Assembly: GCF_013085255.1 (NCBI RefSeq)
Contig: NZ_JABFCX010000002.1
Location: forward strand, 1 to 64,000
DNA from: Parvularcula mediterranea
Lineage (GTDB): Bacteria > Pseudomonadota > Alphaproteobacteria > Caulobacterales > Parvularculaceae
Direction: 5' to 3'
Length of the DNA: 64,000 nt
The stretch's first letter is position 1. Each line of letters begins with the position of its first letter. Below, in pieces: positions 7,229 to 15,370 of the stretch. Made by a program: the position numbers and the translations under genes. A model generated the notes under the pieces. That model was not told the DNA's origin. It worked only from the letters and a program-made list of their open reading frames with translations, and ran no database searches.

Positions 7229-7335
7229 CCCTCTCCCTAGGGGAGAGGGACCGAGGGAGAGGGGCTTCTGTGCCACGCATTGGGCTCCTTCCCCTATCGC
7301 AGCATCGAAGATGCTAGTCTCTCCCAACGCAGAGA
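7229..7335 (+). repeat. Palindromic intergenic element, copy A
   Basis: The copy starts with a 9-bp hairpin (CCCTCTCCC/GGGAGAGGG, 7229-7249). It contains an inner hairpin GCATC-GAA-GATGC (7302-7314) and ends in a degenerate TCTCT/AGAGA hairpin (7318-7335). It shares order and sequence blocks with copies near 11.8, 43.9 and 55.4 kb. It fills most of the 303-bp gap between tRNA-Leu and the next gene; nothing else is recognised there. Confidence 0.75.
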
Positions 7336-7410
7336 CAGGCCCAGCGAACCATAGCTTGGATTTCCGCGTTCGCTCTCCACATCAGAACCAAGACTACTGG
7401 GAGCCAAGCC

Positions 7411-7605
7411 ATGACCGAACAAGCCAAGGGCCTCGACAAGGCCGCTCTGCGCCGGATCATCGAATCGACCGTCGTTGCGGCTGGCGAGCCTGACCCCTCG
7501 ACCCTCCCGCACCTCATTCGCCAGCGCCTCGAAGGCCAGGCGACGGGAGAGCTGGATCTCGACCAGTACATCCAGCAGGTGCTGCGCGAGATGAAGAAGG
7601 CCTGA
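7411..7605 (+). CDS. Conserved-looking small hypothetical protein (64 aa)
   Basis: A 64-residue soluble, charged protein beginning MTEQAKGLDKAALRRIIEST and ending LREMKKA, predicted mostly helical. It has an ATG with a GGGAG upstream. No family is recognised with confidence. It stands alone between a palindromic element and the M23 peptidase gene, separated from the latter by 74 bp, and base use is like its neighbours. It is accepted as a gene because the frame is clean, the start signal is reasonable and there is no competing frame. Confidence 0.6.
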   Translation: MTEQAKGLDKAALRRIIESTVVAAGEPDPSTLPHLIRQRLEGQATGELDLDQYIQQVLREMKKA

Positions 7606-7679
7606 CGCTTCGGAACCCTCTCCTAACCGTATTCTCGGCCGCCTTGAGGTTGCCACACTCAAGGGGCAAAGAAGCGGCC

Positions 7680-8978
7680 ATGCTGCGGACAGGGCTGATC
7701 ATCGCATGGCTCTTCGGCGCGCTGCTTCCCGCAGCCGCGCAGGACGACGCGCCGCGTCCGCTCTGGTCGGGCAGCCAGACTCTCTCCGACGACAGCCTGT
7801 TTGAAGCCTTCCGCAGCTACCGCGACAAGACCCGCTTCATCAGTGAGCCGATCATCGAAGGCGAAGCGCTTCCAGACTTCCTCAAGCGCATGGGCGTGAT
7901 GGACAGCGACGCTGAAGCTGCCAGCAAGGTTTTCTTTGAAGCGGCTGAGCTCGAGAGGCTTCCTGAAGGTACGACCGTCAGGGTCAAGTTCATGAACGGC
8001 CCCGCCACGGTCTATCAGGTGGCAGGCGGCCGCTACCCCCGTGCGCTCCTCGCCATGGAAGTCTTCCTCGGCACCGACCGCCAGATCGTCGTGGGACGGA
8101 CGGCCGATGGCTTCGAAGCCCAGAGCCGCCCGGTTGAGCTTGAGACCCGCTACGCAGCTGCTGCTGGCGAGATCAACCGCTCGCTCTTCTCCGCTGCCTT
8201 CGGCGCCGACGTTCCAAGGGAAGTCATGCTGCGCTTCGCCGACGTCTTTGCCTTCGACGTCGACTTCGCGCGAGAGATCTTCCGCGGCGACCGCTTCGAA
8301 GTCGTCTACGAAATACTCCTCGACAGCGCAGGCAACGAGGTCGGCTATGGCGACATCGTCTTCGCAGCGCTGACCTGGCGCGGCGGGATCGAGGCGAAGG
8401 GCTATTACCGTTACAAGCCTGAGGGCGCAGAGGAAGCTTCTTACTACGACGCCACGGGCAGGGACCCGCGCACGCTTCTCATGAAGACCCCGATCAACGG
8501 CGCCCGCGTGACCTCGCGCTTCGGGCGCAGGCGGCACCCGGTCCTTGGCTTCGTGAAGGGCCATGCAGGCATCGACTTCGGCGCGCCCCGCGGCACGCCT
8601 GTGCTCGCCGCTGGCGACGGGGTCGTAAAGCTCGCAGGCCCACGGGGCACGTTCGGCAATTACGTCCGGCTTGAGCATTCAGGCGGCATCGAGACGGCCT
8701 ATGCCCACCTCGACCGCTTTGCCCCGGGCCTCAAGGAAGGCGACAAGGTCAGGCAGGGCGAGGTCATCGCCTATGTCGGCTCCACGGGCCGCTCCACGGG
8801 GCCCCACCTCCATTACGAGGTCCTCCGCGACGGAGAGCAGCAGAACCCCGAAACCGTGAAGGTTGCCGTCGGTGAGACCTTGACCGGAGAGGGGAAGGCA
8901 CGCTTCGAGGGCAGGAGAGAAGGGGCGGACAGCCTTCGCATCACGCCCTTCGCAGTTGCAGAGGCAAGACTTCCGTAA
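7680..8978 (+). CDS. M23 family murein endopeptidase
   Basis: A 432-residue exported protein. The ATG at 7680 gives a clean signal peptide (LRTGLIIAWLFGALLPAAAQ); the earlier in-frame start would bury it. Residues about 50-230 resemble the DipM/MepM-type N-terminal helper region with an OapA-like fold. The C-terminal LytM domain has the zinc ligands in GHAGIDFGAP (His and Asp) and GPHLHYEV (HxH). It should cut peptide cross-links in periplasmic peptidoglycan during growth or division. The last 40 residues follow the catalytic domain and are not recognised. It is followed 50 bp later by chpT. Confidence 0.88.
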   Translation: MLRTGLIIAWLFGALLPAAAQDDAPRPLWSGSQTLSDDSLFEAFRSYRDKTRFISEPIIEGEALPDFLKRMGVMDSDAEAASKVFFEAAELERLPEGTTVRVKFMNGPATVYQVAGGRYPRALLAMEVFLGTDRQIVVGRTADGFEAQSRPVELETRYAAAAGEINRSLFSAAFGADVPREVMLRFADVFAFDVDFAREIFRGDRFEVVYEILLDSAGNEVGYGDIVFAALTWRGGIEAKGYYRYKPEGAEEASYYDATGRDPRTLLMKTPINGARVTSRFGRRRHPVLGFVKGHAGIDFGAPRGTPVLAAGDGVVKLAGPRGTFGNYVRLEHSGGIETAYAHLDRFAPGLKEGDKVRQGEVIAYVGSTGRSTGPHLHYEVLRDGEQQNPETVKVAVGETLTGEGKARFEGRREGADSLRITPFAVAEARLP

Positions 8979-9028
8979 CCATTTGCGGGCTGCTTCGGAG
9001 TTCAAAGTTTCAGGCAGGAGAACCAGCC

Positions 9029-9643
9029 ATGTCGCAGCCCGTCGACGTCACCTTCGCATCGCTTCTCGCATCGCGGCTCTGCCACGACCTCATTAATCCA
9101 GCAGGCGCGCTCAATACCGGTCTCGACGTCCTGGCGACCGAGAGCGACCCTGAGATGCGTCAGCATGCGGAGAGCCTGGTCGCTGAATCGACCTCGCGGC
9201 TTCTTGCTACGATCGACTTCGCACGGACGGCTTACGGCGCATCGGGTGGAGCCGAGGGTTCTCTCGGTACGGACGACCTCAAGCGCCTGACGGAGAAGCT
9301 CTACGAGCACCTGAAGCCGACGCTGGTCTGGGCGCTCGATACGGGTGCAGTCTCCAAGCTCGAGGGCAGGGCGCTCCTCAACATGCTGCTGCTGGGTGAG
9401 CGGCTGGTCCCCCGCAATGGCTCTGAAGTCAGGGTCGAGCGTGAGGGTGATGCCATCCTGCTCGTCGCCACCGGACCTCGCGCGCGCCTGCCCGAAGACA
9501 TCGACGCTGCCCTCAAAGGCGAGACCGTCGAGGAAGAGCCGAAGATCATGCCGGCGCGCCTGGCGCACAGCCTTGCAACGTCAGCTGGCAAGACGATCAC
9601 CACTTCCGTTGGCGAAGAAGTCATAACCCTCAGACTTTCCTAA
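9029..9643 (+). CDS. chpT: Histidine phosphotransferase ChpT
   Basis: A 204-residue protein with the diagnostic start FASLLASRLCHDLINPAGAL, in which His19 accepts phosphate. The C-terminal half resembles a HATPase fold but lacks ATP boxes, as known for ChpT dimers. In Caulobacter and relatives it moves phosphate from the hybrid kinase CckA to CtrA and CpdR and so controls the cell cycle. A good AGGAGA site precedes the ATG. A single-domain receiver gene follows 73 bp downstream. Neither cckA nor ctrA is in the window. Confidence 0.92.
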   Translation: MSQPVDVTFASLLASRLCHDLINPAGALNTGLDVLATESDPEMRQHAESLVAESTSRLLATIDFARTAYGASGGAEGSLGTDDLKRLTEKLYEHLKPTLVWALDTGAVSKLEGRALLNMLLLGERLVPRNGSEVRVEREGDAILLVATGPRARLPEDIDAALKGETVEEEPKIMPARLAHSLATSAGKTITTSVGEEVITLRLS

Positions 9644-9716
9644 ACTTTGTCCCTTATCCTTAAACGCGGGTTGAGCCTGTTTGGCTGACAACCGGCGAGA
9701 ACAGGGAGAGGGCAAA

Positions 9717-10097
9717 ATGAGCAAGTGTCTGGTCATCGAGGATTCCGAACGCGTCCGTGAGGTGCTGTCGGATATCGTCGGCAAGCTCGGCCTCGACGTG
9801 GAGACCGCGTCGAGCGCTGCCGAGGGGCTCGAGACGATTGCGGTGGATGAGCCGGACGTGATCCTCCTCGACTGGGACCTGCCAAAGCTTGGTGCGCTGG
9901 ACCTGCTCGCAGGGCTCGCGGACCGCGGCGCTTCGCGGAGGCCTGCGGTCATCCTTCTGGCGACAGAGAATGAGCCCAAGCAATTCGCGCTCGCGCGGGC
10001 GGCAGGGGCCAGCCACTATGTCCTCAAGCCTTATGACCTCGACACCATTGCAGGCGCGCTGCAGGGCTGCGGCTTCGAGGTGAAGCGCGCCGCTTAG
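9717..10097 (+). CDS. Single-domain response regulator
   Basis: A 126-residue CheY-like receiver with nothing after it. Acidic pocket residues are in VIEDSE (Glu8, Asp9). The phospho-acceptor is Asp52 in LLDWDLP, the conserved Thr is in LLATEN and the Lys in VLKPYD. The start at 9717 is preferred because it follows GGGAGAGG; a longer in-frame start at 9681 adds 12 polar residues. It sits directly after chpT in the same orientation, so ChpT is the likely phosphate donor. It could be a CpdR-like adaptor or a phosphate sink; the primary sequence does not decide. Confidence 0.87.
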   Translation: MSKCLVIEDSERVREVLSDIVGKLGLDVETASSAAEGLETIAVDEPDVILLDWDLPKLGALDLLAGLADRGASRRPAVILLATENEPKQFALARAAGASHYVLKPYDLDTIAGALQGCGFEVKRAA

Positions 10098-10591
10098 ACC
10101 GAAAGCTCAATGCCGCGGAGGATCAGCCTCAGCGCTGTCCTCGCGGCCTGCATACGGATGAAATCGCGCGAGCCTGCGGGGAAGACCCGACGCTCGGTGA
10201 TCGTGCCGAAGCTTCCCGACAGGCCAAACCAGACGAGGCCCACGGGCTTCTCATCCGTTCCGCCGCCGGGGCCAGCGACGCCTGTGACCGAGACTGCGAT
10301 GTCAGCCGAGGCCCGCTGCCGTGCGCCGAAGGCCATGTCGAAGGCCACCTCGCGGCTGACCGCTCCGTGCTCATCCAGAATGTCCTCCGAAACGCCGAGC
10401 AGGCTCGTCTTGGCTCCATTTGCGTAGGTGACGAAGCCGAAGGTGAAGGCTGCTGACGATCCGGGTACGGAGGTGAGGGCGGAGGAAATCATCCCGCCCG
10501 TGCAGCTTTCGGCTGTCGCGATCGTCAGTCCCTCCGTACTGGCGCGGGCGATGATCTCGTCGACGAGGGCGATGCTCTGGCGGTCGGTCAT
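10094..10591 (-). CDS. pncC: Nicotinamide-nucleotide amidase (CinA C-terminal domain)
   Basis: A 165-residue stand-alone CinA C-terminal domain with the signature [20 protein letters not shown], the active-site serine in ESCTGG, then FGFVTYAN and [11 protein letters not shown]. It deamidates nicotinamide mononucleotide in NAD salvage; the N-terminal CinA pyrophosphatase domain is absent. Its start overlaps the ispDF stop by four bases (coupled), and its stop overlaps the response-regulator stop by four bases in convergent orientation. Pairing with ispDF is a tight-packing arrangement without an obvious metabolic link. Confidence 0.9.
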   Translation of the reverse strand: MTDRQSIALVDEIIARASTEGLTIATAESCTGGMISSALTSVPGSSAAFTFGFVTYANGAKTSLLGVSEDILDEHGAVSREVAFDMAFGARQRASADIAVSVTGVAGPGGGTDEKPVGLVWFGLSGSFGTITERRVFPAGSRDFIRMQAARTALRLILRGIELSV

Positions 10592-11745
10592 GCGGGGAGT
10601 GCCACGCTCGCCACGGCCTGCGCCGCGATGCCTTCGCCCCGGCCGGTGAAGCCCAGCTTCTCCGTGGTCGTTGCTTTCACCGCGACCCGGCTAAGGTCGA
10701 TGCCCATGATCTCAGCCAGCGCGGCGCGCATGGCTTCACGGTGCGGGCCGACCTTGGGCGCCTCGCACATGATAGTTATGTCGCAATGGATGATCTTCCC
10801 GCCGCGCTTCTTCACGAGCTCTGCCGCGTGGTTGAGGAAGACGTGGCTCTTCGCGCCCCGCCACTGCTCGTCCGAAGGCGGAAAATGTTGGCCTATATCG
10901 CCGTCAGCCAACGCGCCGTAGATGGCGTCGGTCAGGGCGTGCATTCCGACATCAGCGTCGGAATGGCCTTTCAGCTTGTGCGTATGCGGAATGCGTACAC
11001 CGCAGAGGGTCACATGATCGCCTTCCTCAAAGGCATGCACGTCAAAGCCAGAGCCGGTGCGGGTCTCCATGGCGCTCTCCAGTAGCCGGGCCGCCAGGAC
11101 GAAGTCCTTGGGCCGGGTGATCTTGATGTTGCTGGGGTCGTCCTCGACCAGAGCGACGTCTCGGCCTGCCGCCTCGAAGAGGGAGGCGTCGTCGGTCATG
11201 TCCTCACGCTCGGCATACTGACGATGGACGTCGTGTATGTCGGAATAGCGGAAGCCTTGGGGCGTCTGCGCTCGCCAGAGGCCAGCGCGGGGGACGGTCT
11301 CCTCGATCGTGCCCCCATCCTTCTCGCGCTTCAGCGTGTCGGCGAGGGGAAGGGCAGCGATGGCCCCGCCTTTCTCGCTCGCGGCTGAGATGACGTCGTC
11401 GATGACCCGCGCGCTGACGAGCGGTCTCGCGCCGTCATGGATCAGGACGATGTCTGCGCCTTCGCCTTCGAGAGCCTTCAGCCCACGGAGGACGGAAGAC
11501 TGCCGCTCAGCGCCGCCCCGAACCGGCGGCAGGACGCCTTCGAGACCCTCAGCAGCAGCGGCGAACAGCTCCTCATGCCCTTCTCCAATCACACAGAGGA
11601 CGGCGCTCACGGCAGGGTGCTGAGCAAACGCACGGAGCGTCCGGCGAAGCACGGGCTCTCCGCCCAGTTCCTGGTACTGTTTGGGAATCTCGCCCCCTGC
11701 ACGGAGGCCTTTCCCGGCGGCGACGATGAGCGCGACTGACTTCAT
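10588..11745 (-). CDS. ispDF: Bifunctional IspD/IspF (MEP pathway)
   Basis: A 385-residue fusion. Residues 1 to about 225 are the CDP-ME synthase IspD, with [19 protein letters not shown] and IHDGARPLV. Residues from about 230 are the MEcPP synthase IspF, with the metal ligands in SGFDVHAF and [12 protein letters not shown]. The enzyme therefore covers steps three and five of isoprenoid precursor synthesis. The ATG at 11745 begins directly at [13 protein letters not shown]; the upstream in-frame extension lies in a palindromic repeat and is rejected. The fused form is typical of alphaproteobacteria and some epsilonproteobacteria. Confidence 0.95.
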   Translation of the reverse strand: MKSVALIVAAGKGLRAGGEIPKQYQELGGEPVLRRTLRAFAQHPAVSAVLCVIGEGHEELFAAAAEGLEGVLPPVRGGAERQSSVLRGLKALEGEGADIVLIHDGARPLVSARVIDDVISAASEKGGAIAALPLADTLKREKDGGTIEETVPRAGLWRAQTPQGFRYSDIHDVHRQYAEREDMTDDASLFEAAGRDVALVEDDPSNIKITRPKDFVLAARLLESAMETRTGSGFDVHAFEEGDHVTLCGVRIPHTHKLKGHSDADVGMHALTDAIYGALADGDIGQHFPPSDEQWRGAKSHVFLNHAAELVKKRGGKIIHCDITIMCEAPKVGPHREAMRAALAEIMGIDLSRVAVKATTTEKLGFTGRGEGIAAQAVASVALPA

Positions 11746-11806
11746 GGCCCGCCCTTCGCAGAAACCGCGGGGAGGGGGTAGTCTTTGTTGTTTCGGAAAT
11801 GGCATC

Positions 11807-11922
11807 ACCTCTCCCTGCGGGAGAGGTCGAAATCTCCGATTTCGGGTGAGGGCGGGCAGCGCCTGGCGACAAAACACCCTCACTCGGCATCACAGATGCC
11901 GATCTCTCCCACAGGGAGAGAT
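11807..11922. repeat. Palindromic intergenic element, copy B
   Basis: The best-formed copy. Its parts are a 9-bp hairpin 11807-11827 (ACCTCTCCC/GGGAGAGGT), a 6-bp hairpin 11829-11843 (GAAATC/GATTTC) and a long-range 7-bp pairing GTGAGGG (11846-11852) with CCCTCAC (11877-11883). These are followed by a 6-bp hairpin 11886-11900 (GGCATC/GATGCC) and a 9-bp hairpin 11902-11922 (ATCTCTCCC/GGGAGAGAT). It lies between the divergent starts of ispDF and the membrane OmpA-like gene, in the opposite orientation to copy D. Confidence 0.85.
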
Positions 11923-12023
11923 GAAGCCTGGCTCAGCGCTCCTTCCTCCCGACTCGCTTCGGAACCCTGCAAATGTTAAACTGCTCGTCGGTGTCGAAAC
12001 GATGCCGATGGAAGGGGAGCCTG

Positions 12024-13115
12024 ATGGGGCTGATTGGCAACATTCTGCGCGGGATCGTCTTGGCGGTCATTATCGCTGTGATCGCTGGACTTGGCGGCGC
12101 TATGGCAGCGAAGTTTCTCTGCGCCAATGGCTGCGCCTGGGCCGTCCCGCCTGCCGATCTCGTAGCCCAGCCTGCGCCGGGTGCCGGCGGCGGGCTGACC
12201 ATGGCCATGCTGTTCGGCGGCCTGTCGGCTCTTGGCCTTGCCATTGCGCTGATCCCTCAGGAGTCGGTCAAATCGCTCGCCACGGTCTTCACAGCGGCCA
12301 TCGCCTTTCTCGCCTTCCTTGTCTGGCTGCCCCGTGCCGAAGCGGAAGCTGAGCCCGAGCCAGAACCCATTCTTGAAGAGCCTGAGGTCGAGCCTGACCC
12401 CGTGGCGCAAGTCGCATCCTGCTCTACCGGAGAATTCCAGCGCGCTGGCAACTGCGTGCCCTGCTATGTCACCGACACGGTCGAGGAACCTGCCAAGCTT
12501 GCCTTCGAGTCGATCGATACCGGCGCCTACTGGCAGTACGCCAAGGACGACCGCGTGATGATGAGCGGCAGTGGCCGCACAGTCGGCAGCGCCGCCTCGT
12601 ACCTTGCCAGTGATACGGCCCTCTGCAGCGCCGAAGCGCTTCTCGTCTACGGTTCGGCATCCGCCGATGGCTCCCGTGAGCGGAACGTCCGCCGGGCCCG
12701 CGACCGGGCCGAGAACCTCGCGGAAGCCATCCGCCGGGCCTGTACGGGCAGGGCAAGTGGCCTCCGCATCTACGCCCTCAGCCTCGGCCAGTCCGAGGCT
12801 CCTGAGGACGTCCCGGAGGACAGGGCGCTGGCCGTCTCCCTGATCCAGAAGCTCGACACTGACGCAGAGCTCTCGGGCAGCCTGATCCTCGACGAGCTTG
12901 GCTACGCCGTGGCGAGCGGTGGCCTGAACGCCCCGCTCATCGAGCGACGCGAGCGCTTCCCGCGCCCTTGGGCCGGTCCCAATGGTAACTCGTCGGCGCT
13001 CGATGTCAGGGCGCGCCCGATGACCTCGGTCAGGCGACTTGCCGACGGCGCGCCTGCTTCCTGCACGGCCGATCGGCAGCAGGGGCTTGACCCGCGGACA
13101 TCTCTGCGGCAGTAG
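12024..13115 (+). CDS. Membrane protein with OmpA-like C-terminal domain
   Basis: A 363-residue protein. The ATG at 12024 follows GGGGAG at good spacing. Three hydrophobic segments fall at about residues 7-29, 57-77 and 86-103. An acidic linker (EAEAEPEPEPILEEPEVEP) comes next, then a cysteine-containing stretch (SCSTGEF, GNCVPCYV). A region that looks like an OmpA/MotB peptidoglycan-binding motif (VYGSASADGSRERNVRRARD) follows. The C-terminal 90 residues have no recognised fold. It may tether the inner membrane to the wall; this is inference. No partner genes are adjacent; rplJ follows 164 bp later. Confidence 0.65.
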   Translation: MGLIGNILRGIVLAVIIAVIAGLGGAMAAKFLCANGCAWAVPPADLVAQPAPGAGGGLTMAMLFGGLSALGLAIALIPQESVKSLATVFTAAIAFLAFLVWLPRAEAEAEPEPEPILEEPEVEPDPVAQVASCSTGEFQRAGNCVPCYVTDTVEEPAKLAFESIDTGAYWQYAKDDRVMMSGSGRTVGSAASYLASDTALCSAEALLVYGSASADGSRERNVRRARDRAENLAEAIRRACTGRASGLRIYALSLGQSEAPEDVPEDRALAVSLIQKLDTDAELSGSLILDELGYAVASGGLNAPLIERRERFPRPWAGPNGNSSALDVRARPMTSVRRLADGAPASCTADRQQGLDPRTSLRQ

Positions 13116-13279
13116 CCCGGGCTCGCGCAGGTGAGCTGCGCCACGTCGAAGACCGCAGGCACACCATAAGCCCTGCCGAGACGGCTGATAGCCTTCCCGG
13201 GCGCGTCCCCTCTGCCAAGCAGAGACTCGCGCCGATCTCCGCCGCGGTGTTTCTTCATCTGCCCAATGCGGAGACCTCT
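13116..13279 (+). promoter_or_regulatory. rplJ leader, candidate L10 autoregulatory RNA
   Basis: The 164-bp gap before rplJ contains a stem-loop at 13200-13233: an outer GGCGCG/CGCGCC stem, an asymmetric internal loop, and an inner CTCTGC/GCAGAG stem with a CAA loop. Two CCCGGG palindromes bracket the upstream half. In many bacteria L10-L12 binds a kinked leader upstream of rplJ and represses translation. Position and a kink-like internal loop fit, but the sequence was not matched to a covariance model. Confidence 0.45.
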
Positions 13280-13810
13280 ATGCCCCTTACAAGGGATCAG
13301 AAATCGGATCAGGTCGGTTGGTTCGAAAATGTCCTCAACGACAACGAAGTCGTTGTGGTCATGAAGAACGCCGGCATGACCGTCGCCCAGGTCACCGACC
13401 TGCGGAACAAGATGCGTGAAGCGGGTGGCGGCGTGAAAGTCGTCAAGAACCGCCTTGCGAAAATCGCCATCGGCGATCGTCCGGGTTCGGACGTCAAACA
13501 GTACTTCTCCGGTCCGACCTTCGTTGCCTATTCGGAAGATCCCGTCACGGCTCCGAAAGTCATCGTCAAATGGGCCAAGGACAATGAGAAGCTCGAAGTT
13601 CTCGAGATCCTCGGCGGCCTGATGGGTGAGACCGCTCTTGATGCCGCTGGCATCGACAGCCTTTCGAAAATGCCCTCGCGCGAAGAAGTCCTCTCTCAAA
13701 TCTCCGGCAGCCTCACCGCTCCGTGGACGAACATTTCCGGTGCCATCGGCGCTCCGGCTGCCAACATTGCTGGCTGCCTGAAGACGATGACCGAAAAAGA
13801 AGACGCCTAA
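13280..13810 (+). CDS. rplJ: 50S ribosomal protein L10
   Basis: A 176-residue L10, the base of the ribosomal stalk. It contains the usual VVVVMKNAGMTVAQVTDLRNK start region, KVVKNRLAKIAI and a C-terminal helix that binds L12 dimers. The ATG at 13280 follows GGAG and gives the normal MPLTRDQKSD start. It is followed by rplL after 40 bp. Unusually, rplK and rplA are not upstream; an unrelated membrane-protein gene is there instead. Confidence 0.96.
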   Translation: MPLTRDQKSDQVGWFENVLNDNEVVVVMKNAGMTVAQVTDLRNKMREAGGGVKVVKNRLAKIAIGDRPGSDVKQYFSGPTFVAYSEDPVTAPKVIVKWAKDNEKLEVLEILGGLMGETALDAAGIDSLSKMPSREEVLSQISGSLTAPWTNISGAIGAPAANIAGCLKTMTEKEDA

Positions 13811-13850
13811 CCCAATCCTCTTTCTACTGACTACCTAAGGAAACAAAACC

Positions 13851-14231
13851 ATGGCAGACATCAAAGCTCTCGCTGACCAGCTCGTTGGCCTCACCCTCCT
13901 CGAAGCCAAAGAACTCCAGGACTACCTCAAAGACGAACACGGCATCGAGCCGGCCGCTGGCGGCGGCGTCGTGATGGCTGGCCCGGCTGGCGGCGACGGT
14001 GGCGGCGCAGCTGAAGAGAAGACCGAGTTCGACGTCATTCTCACTTCGGCTGGCGACAAGAAAATCAACGTCATCAAAGAAGTTCGCGGCATCACCGGCC
14101 TGGGCCTCAAAGAAGCCAAGGAGCTCGTCGAAGGCGCTCCGAAGCCGGTCAAAGAAGCCGTTTCGAAAGAAGAAGCCGAAGAGCTCAAAGGCAAGCTCGA
14201 AGCTGCTGGCGCTGGCGTCGAGGTCAAGTAA
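13851..14231 (+). CDS. rplL: 50S ribosomal protein L7/L12
   Basis: A 126-residue stalk protein with an N-terminal dimerisation helix ([20 protein letters not shown]), an alanine/glycine-rich hinge and the conserved factor-binding C-terminal domain ([20 protein letters not shown]). A clean AAGGAA site precedes the ATG. A strong terminator follows at once, so rpoB is not read from the same message. Confidence 0.97.
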   Translation: MADIKALADQLVGLTLLEAKELQDYLKDEHGIEPAAGGGVVMAGPAGGDGGGAAEEKTEFDVILTSAGDKKINVIKEVRGITGLGLKEAKELVEGAPKPVKEAVSKEEAEELKGKLEAAGAGVEVK

Positions 14232-14261
14232 CCTCGCTGCGCATAAGCGTTTTATTGAGAG

Positions 14262-14294
14262 CCCCGCGGCAGCGATGCCGCGGGGTTTTCTTTT
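14262..14294 (+). terminator. Intrinsic terminator of rplJL
   Basis: A perfect 10-bp GC-rich stem (CCCCGCGGCA/TGCCGCGGGG, loop GCGA) is followed directly by TTTTCTTTT. This is one of the strongest terminators in the window and it ends the rplJL transcript 30 bp after the stop codon. Confidence 0.93.
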
Positions 14295-14381
14295 GTCCTG
14301 AGGGTTCCTCTCAGGCTGGTCACTTGCGCCGGGGCCCGGCGCGGGGTTCCCTTCCGTAAGAACTGTCCGGGGAGGGATGGG

Positions 14382-15263
14382 ATGAAGCGTTTTCTGATCG
14401 CCGCTGCTGTGCTTGGTATCGCCGCTTGCCAAGAGCAGGGGGTCCAAGAGGTCATCGAGGCCGAGCCGATGATGGTGGCCGACGAGGCTATCCCTGTGAG
14501 CGGAGCCCGCAAGCGCAGTGCCGCAGCTGCGCCGCCGCCTTCCTCCGGTGAGGCGGAAGCTCCCGTCGGGCAATATCTCGCCTACAGCTATCGCGCGGAA
14601 CTGCGCCTCCCGGTGGAAGTCGTGAAGCCCATGGTGAGCGTCCACGAGCAGGCGTGCCGCGAAGCGGGGCCATCCGTCTGTCAGGTGCTCAACAGCTCCG
14701 TGGGCGGAAGGGTCGAGGACAGCGTCTACGGCCAGCTCTCCTTCCGGGCGAGCAAGCCCTTCATGGAAGCCTTCCGGAGCGGTCTCGCTGCGGAAGTGAA
14801 TGCCGCCGAAGGGGAGGTGATCTCTGAATCCTCCTCCGTCGAGGACCTGACGCGACAGATCACTGACACCTCCGCGCGTCTCGATGCCCAGAAGAAGTTG
14901 CGCGACCGGCTGCTGCTCCTCCTTGAGAAGGACACGGACGATATCGGCGACCTCCTGCAGGTCGAGCGCGAGCTAGCGCGGGTGCAGGGCGAGATTGAGA
15001 GCACTGAGAGCTATCTGAAGGCTCTTGAGGCGCGGGTCTCGATGGACCGGATGGACCTGCGCTACCAGTCGATCCGCAAGGCGGTTGCGCCAAGCACCGG
15101 TGAGCCGCTCACCCGCGCTTTCCGGGACTTCTTTGGCATCGTCGCCGAGAGCCTCGCATCGGTGATCACGTTCGTCGCCGCCGCGCTGCCTTGGCTGATC
15201 GTCGCGATCCCGGGCTTCTTCATCGCCCGGCGATTCCTCCGCGCTGTGTTCCGGCGGGGGTAG
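14382..15263 (+). CDS. DUF4349 lipoprotein
   Basis: A 293-residue protein with a lipoprotein signal (KRFLIAAAVLGIAAC, Cys16). Residues about 60-250 match the DUF4349 pattern: a beta-rich part with EGEVISESSSVEDLTRQITDTSARLDA followed by a coiled coil (DTSARLDAQKKLRDRLLLLL, then VERELARVQGEIEST). A membrane helix near residues 262-285 is followed by a basic tail. DUF4349 proteins are envelope proteins of unknown role. It has an apparent own promoter region after the rplL terminator and lies inside the segment that separates rplJL from rpoBC. Confidence 0.85.
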   Translation: MKRFLIAAAVLGIAACQEQGVQEVIEAEPMMVADEAIPVSGARKRSAAAAPPPSSGEAEAPVGQYLAYSYRAELRLPVEVVKPMVSVHEQACREAGPSVCQVLNSSVGGRVEDSVYGQLSFRASKPFMEAFRSGLAAEVNAAEGEVISESSSVEDLTRQITDTSARLDAQKKLRDRLLLLLEKDTDDIGDLLQVERELARVQGEIESTESYLKALEARVSMDRMDLRYQSIRKAVAPSTGEPLTRAFRDFFGIVAESLASVITFVAAALPWLIVAIPGFFIARRFLRAVFRRG

Positions 15264-15370
15264 GATGCCGACAAAACAAGCGTCTATCGACCTGTAGATC
15301 TTCGGCGAAATGCGCCTTTCCGCCGGATGTTCCTGTGCTAAGCTTTGAAGCCGGGTAAGGGTAGGGCGCT

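Noticed and set aside
13087-13118. Promoter for rplJ, TTGACC with TAGCCC
   Set aside because: The spacer is 20 bp, too long for a normal sigma-70-type promoter, so it was not listed.
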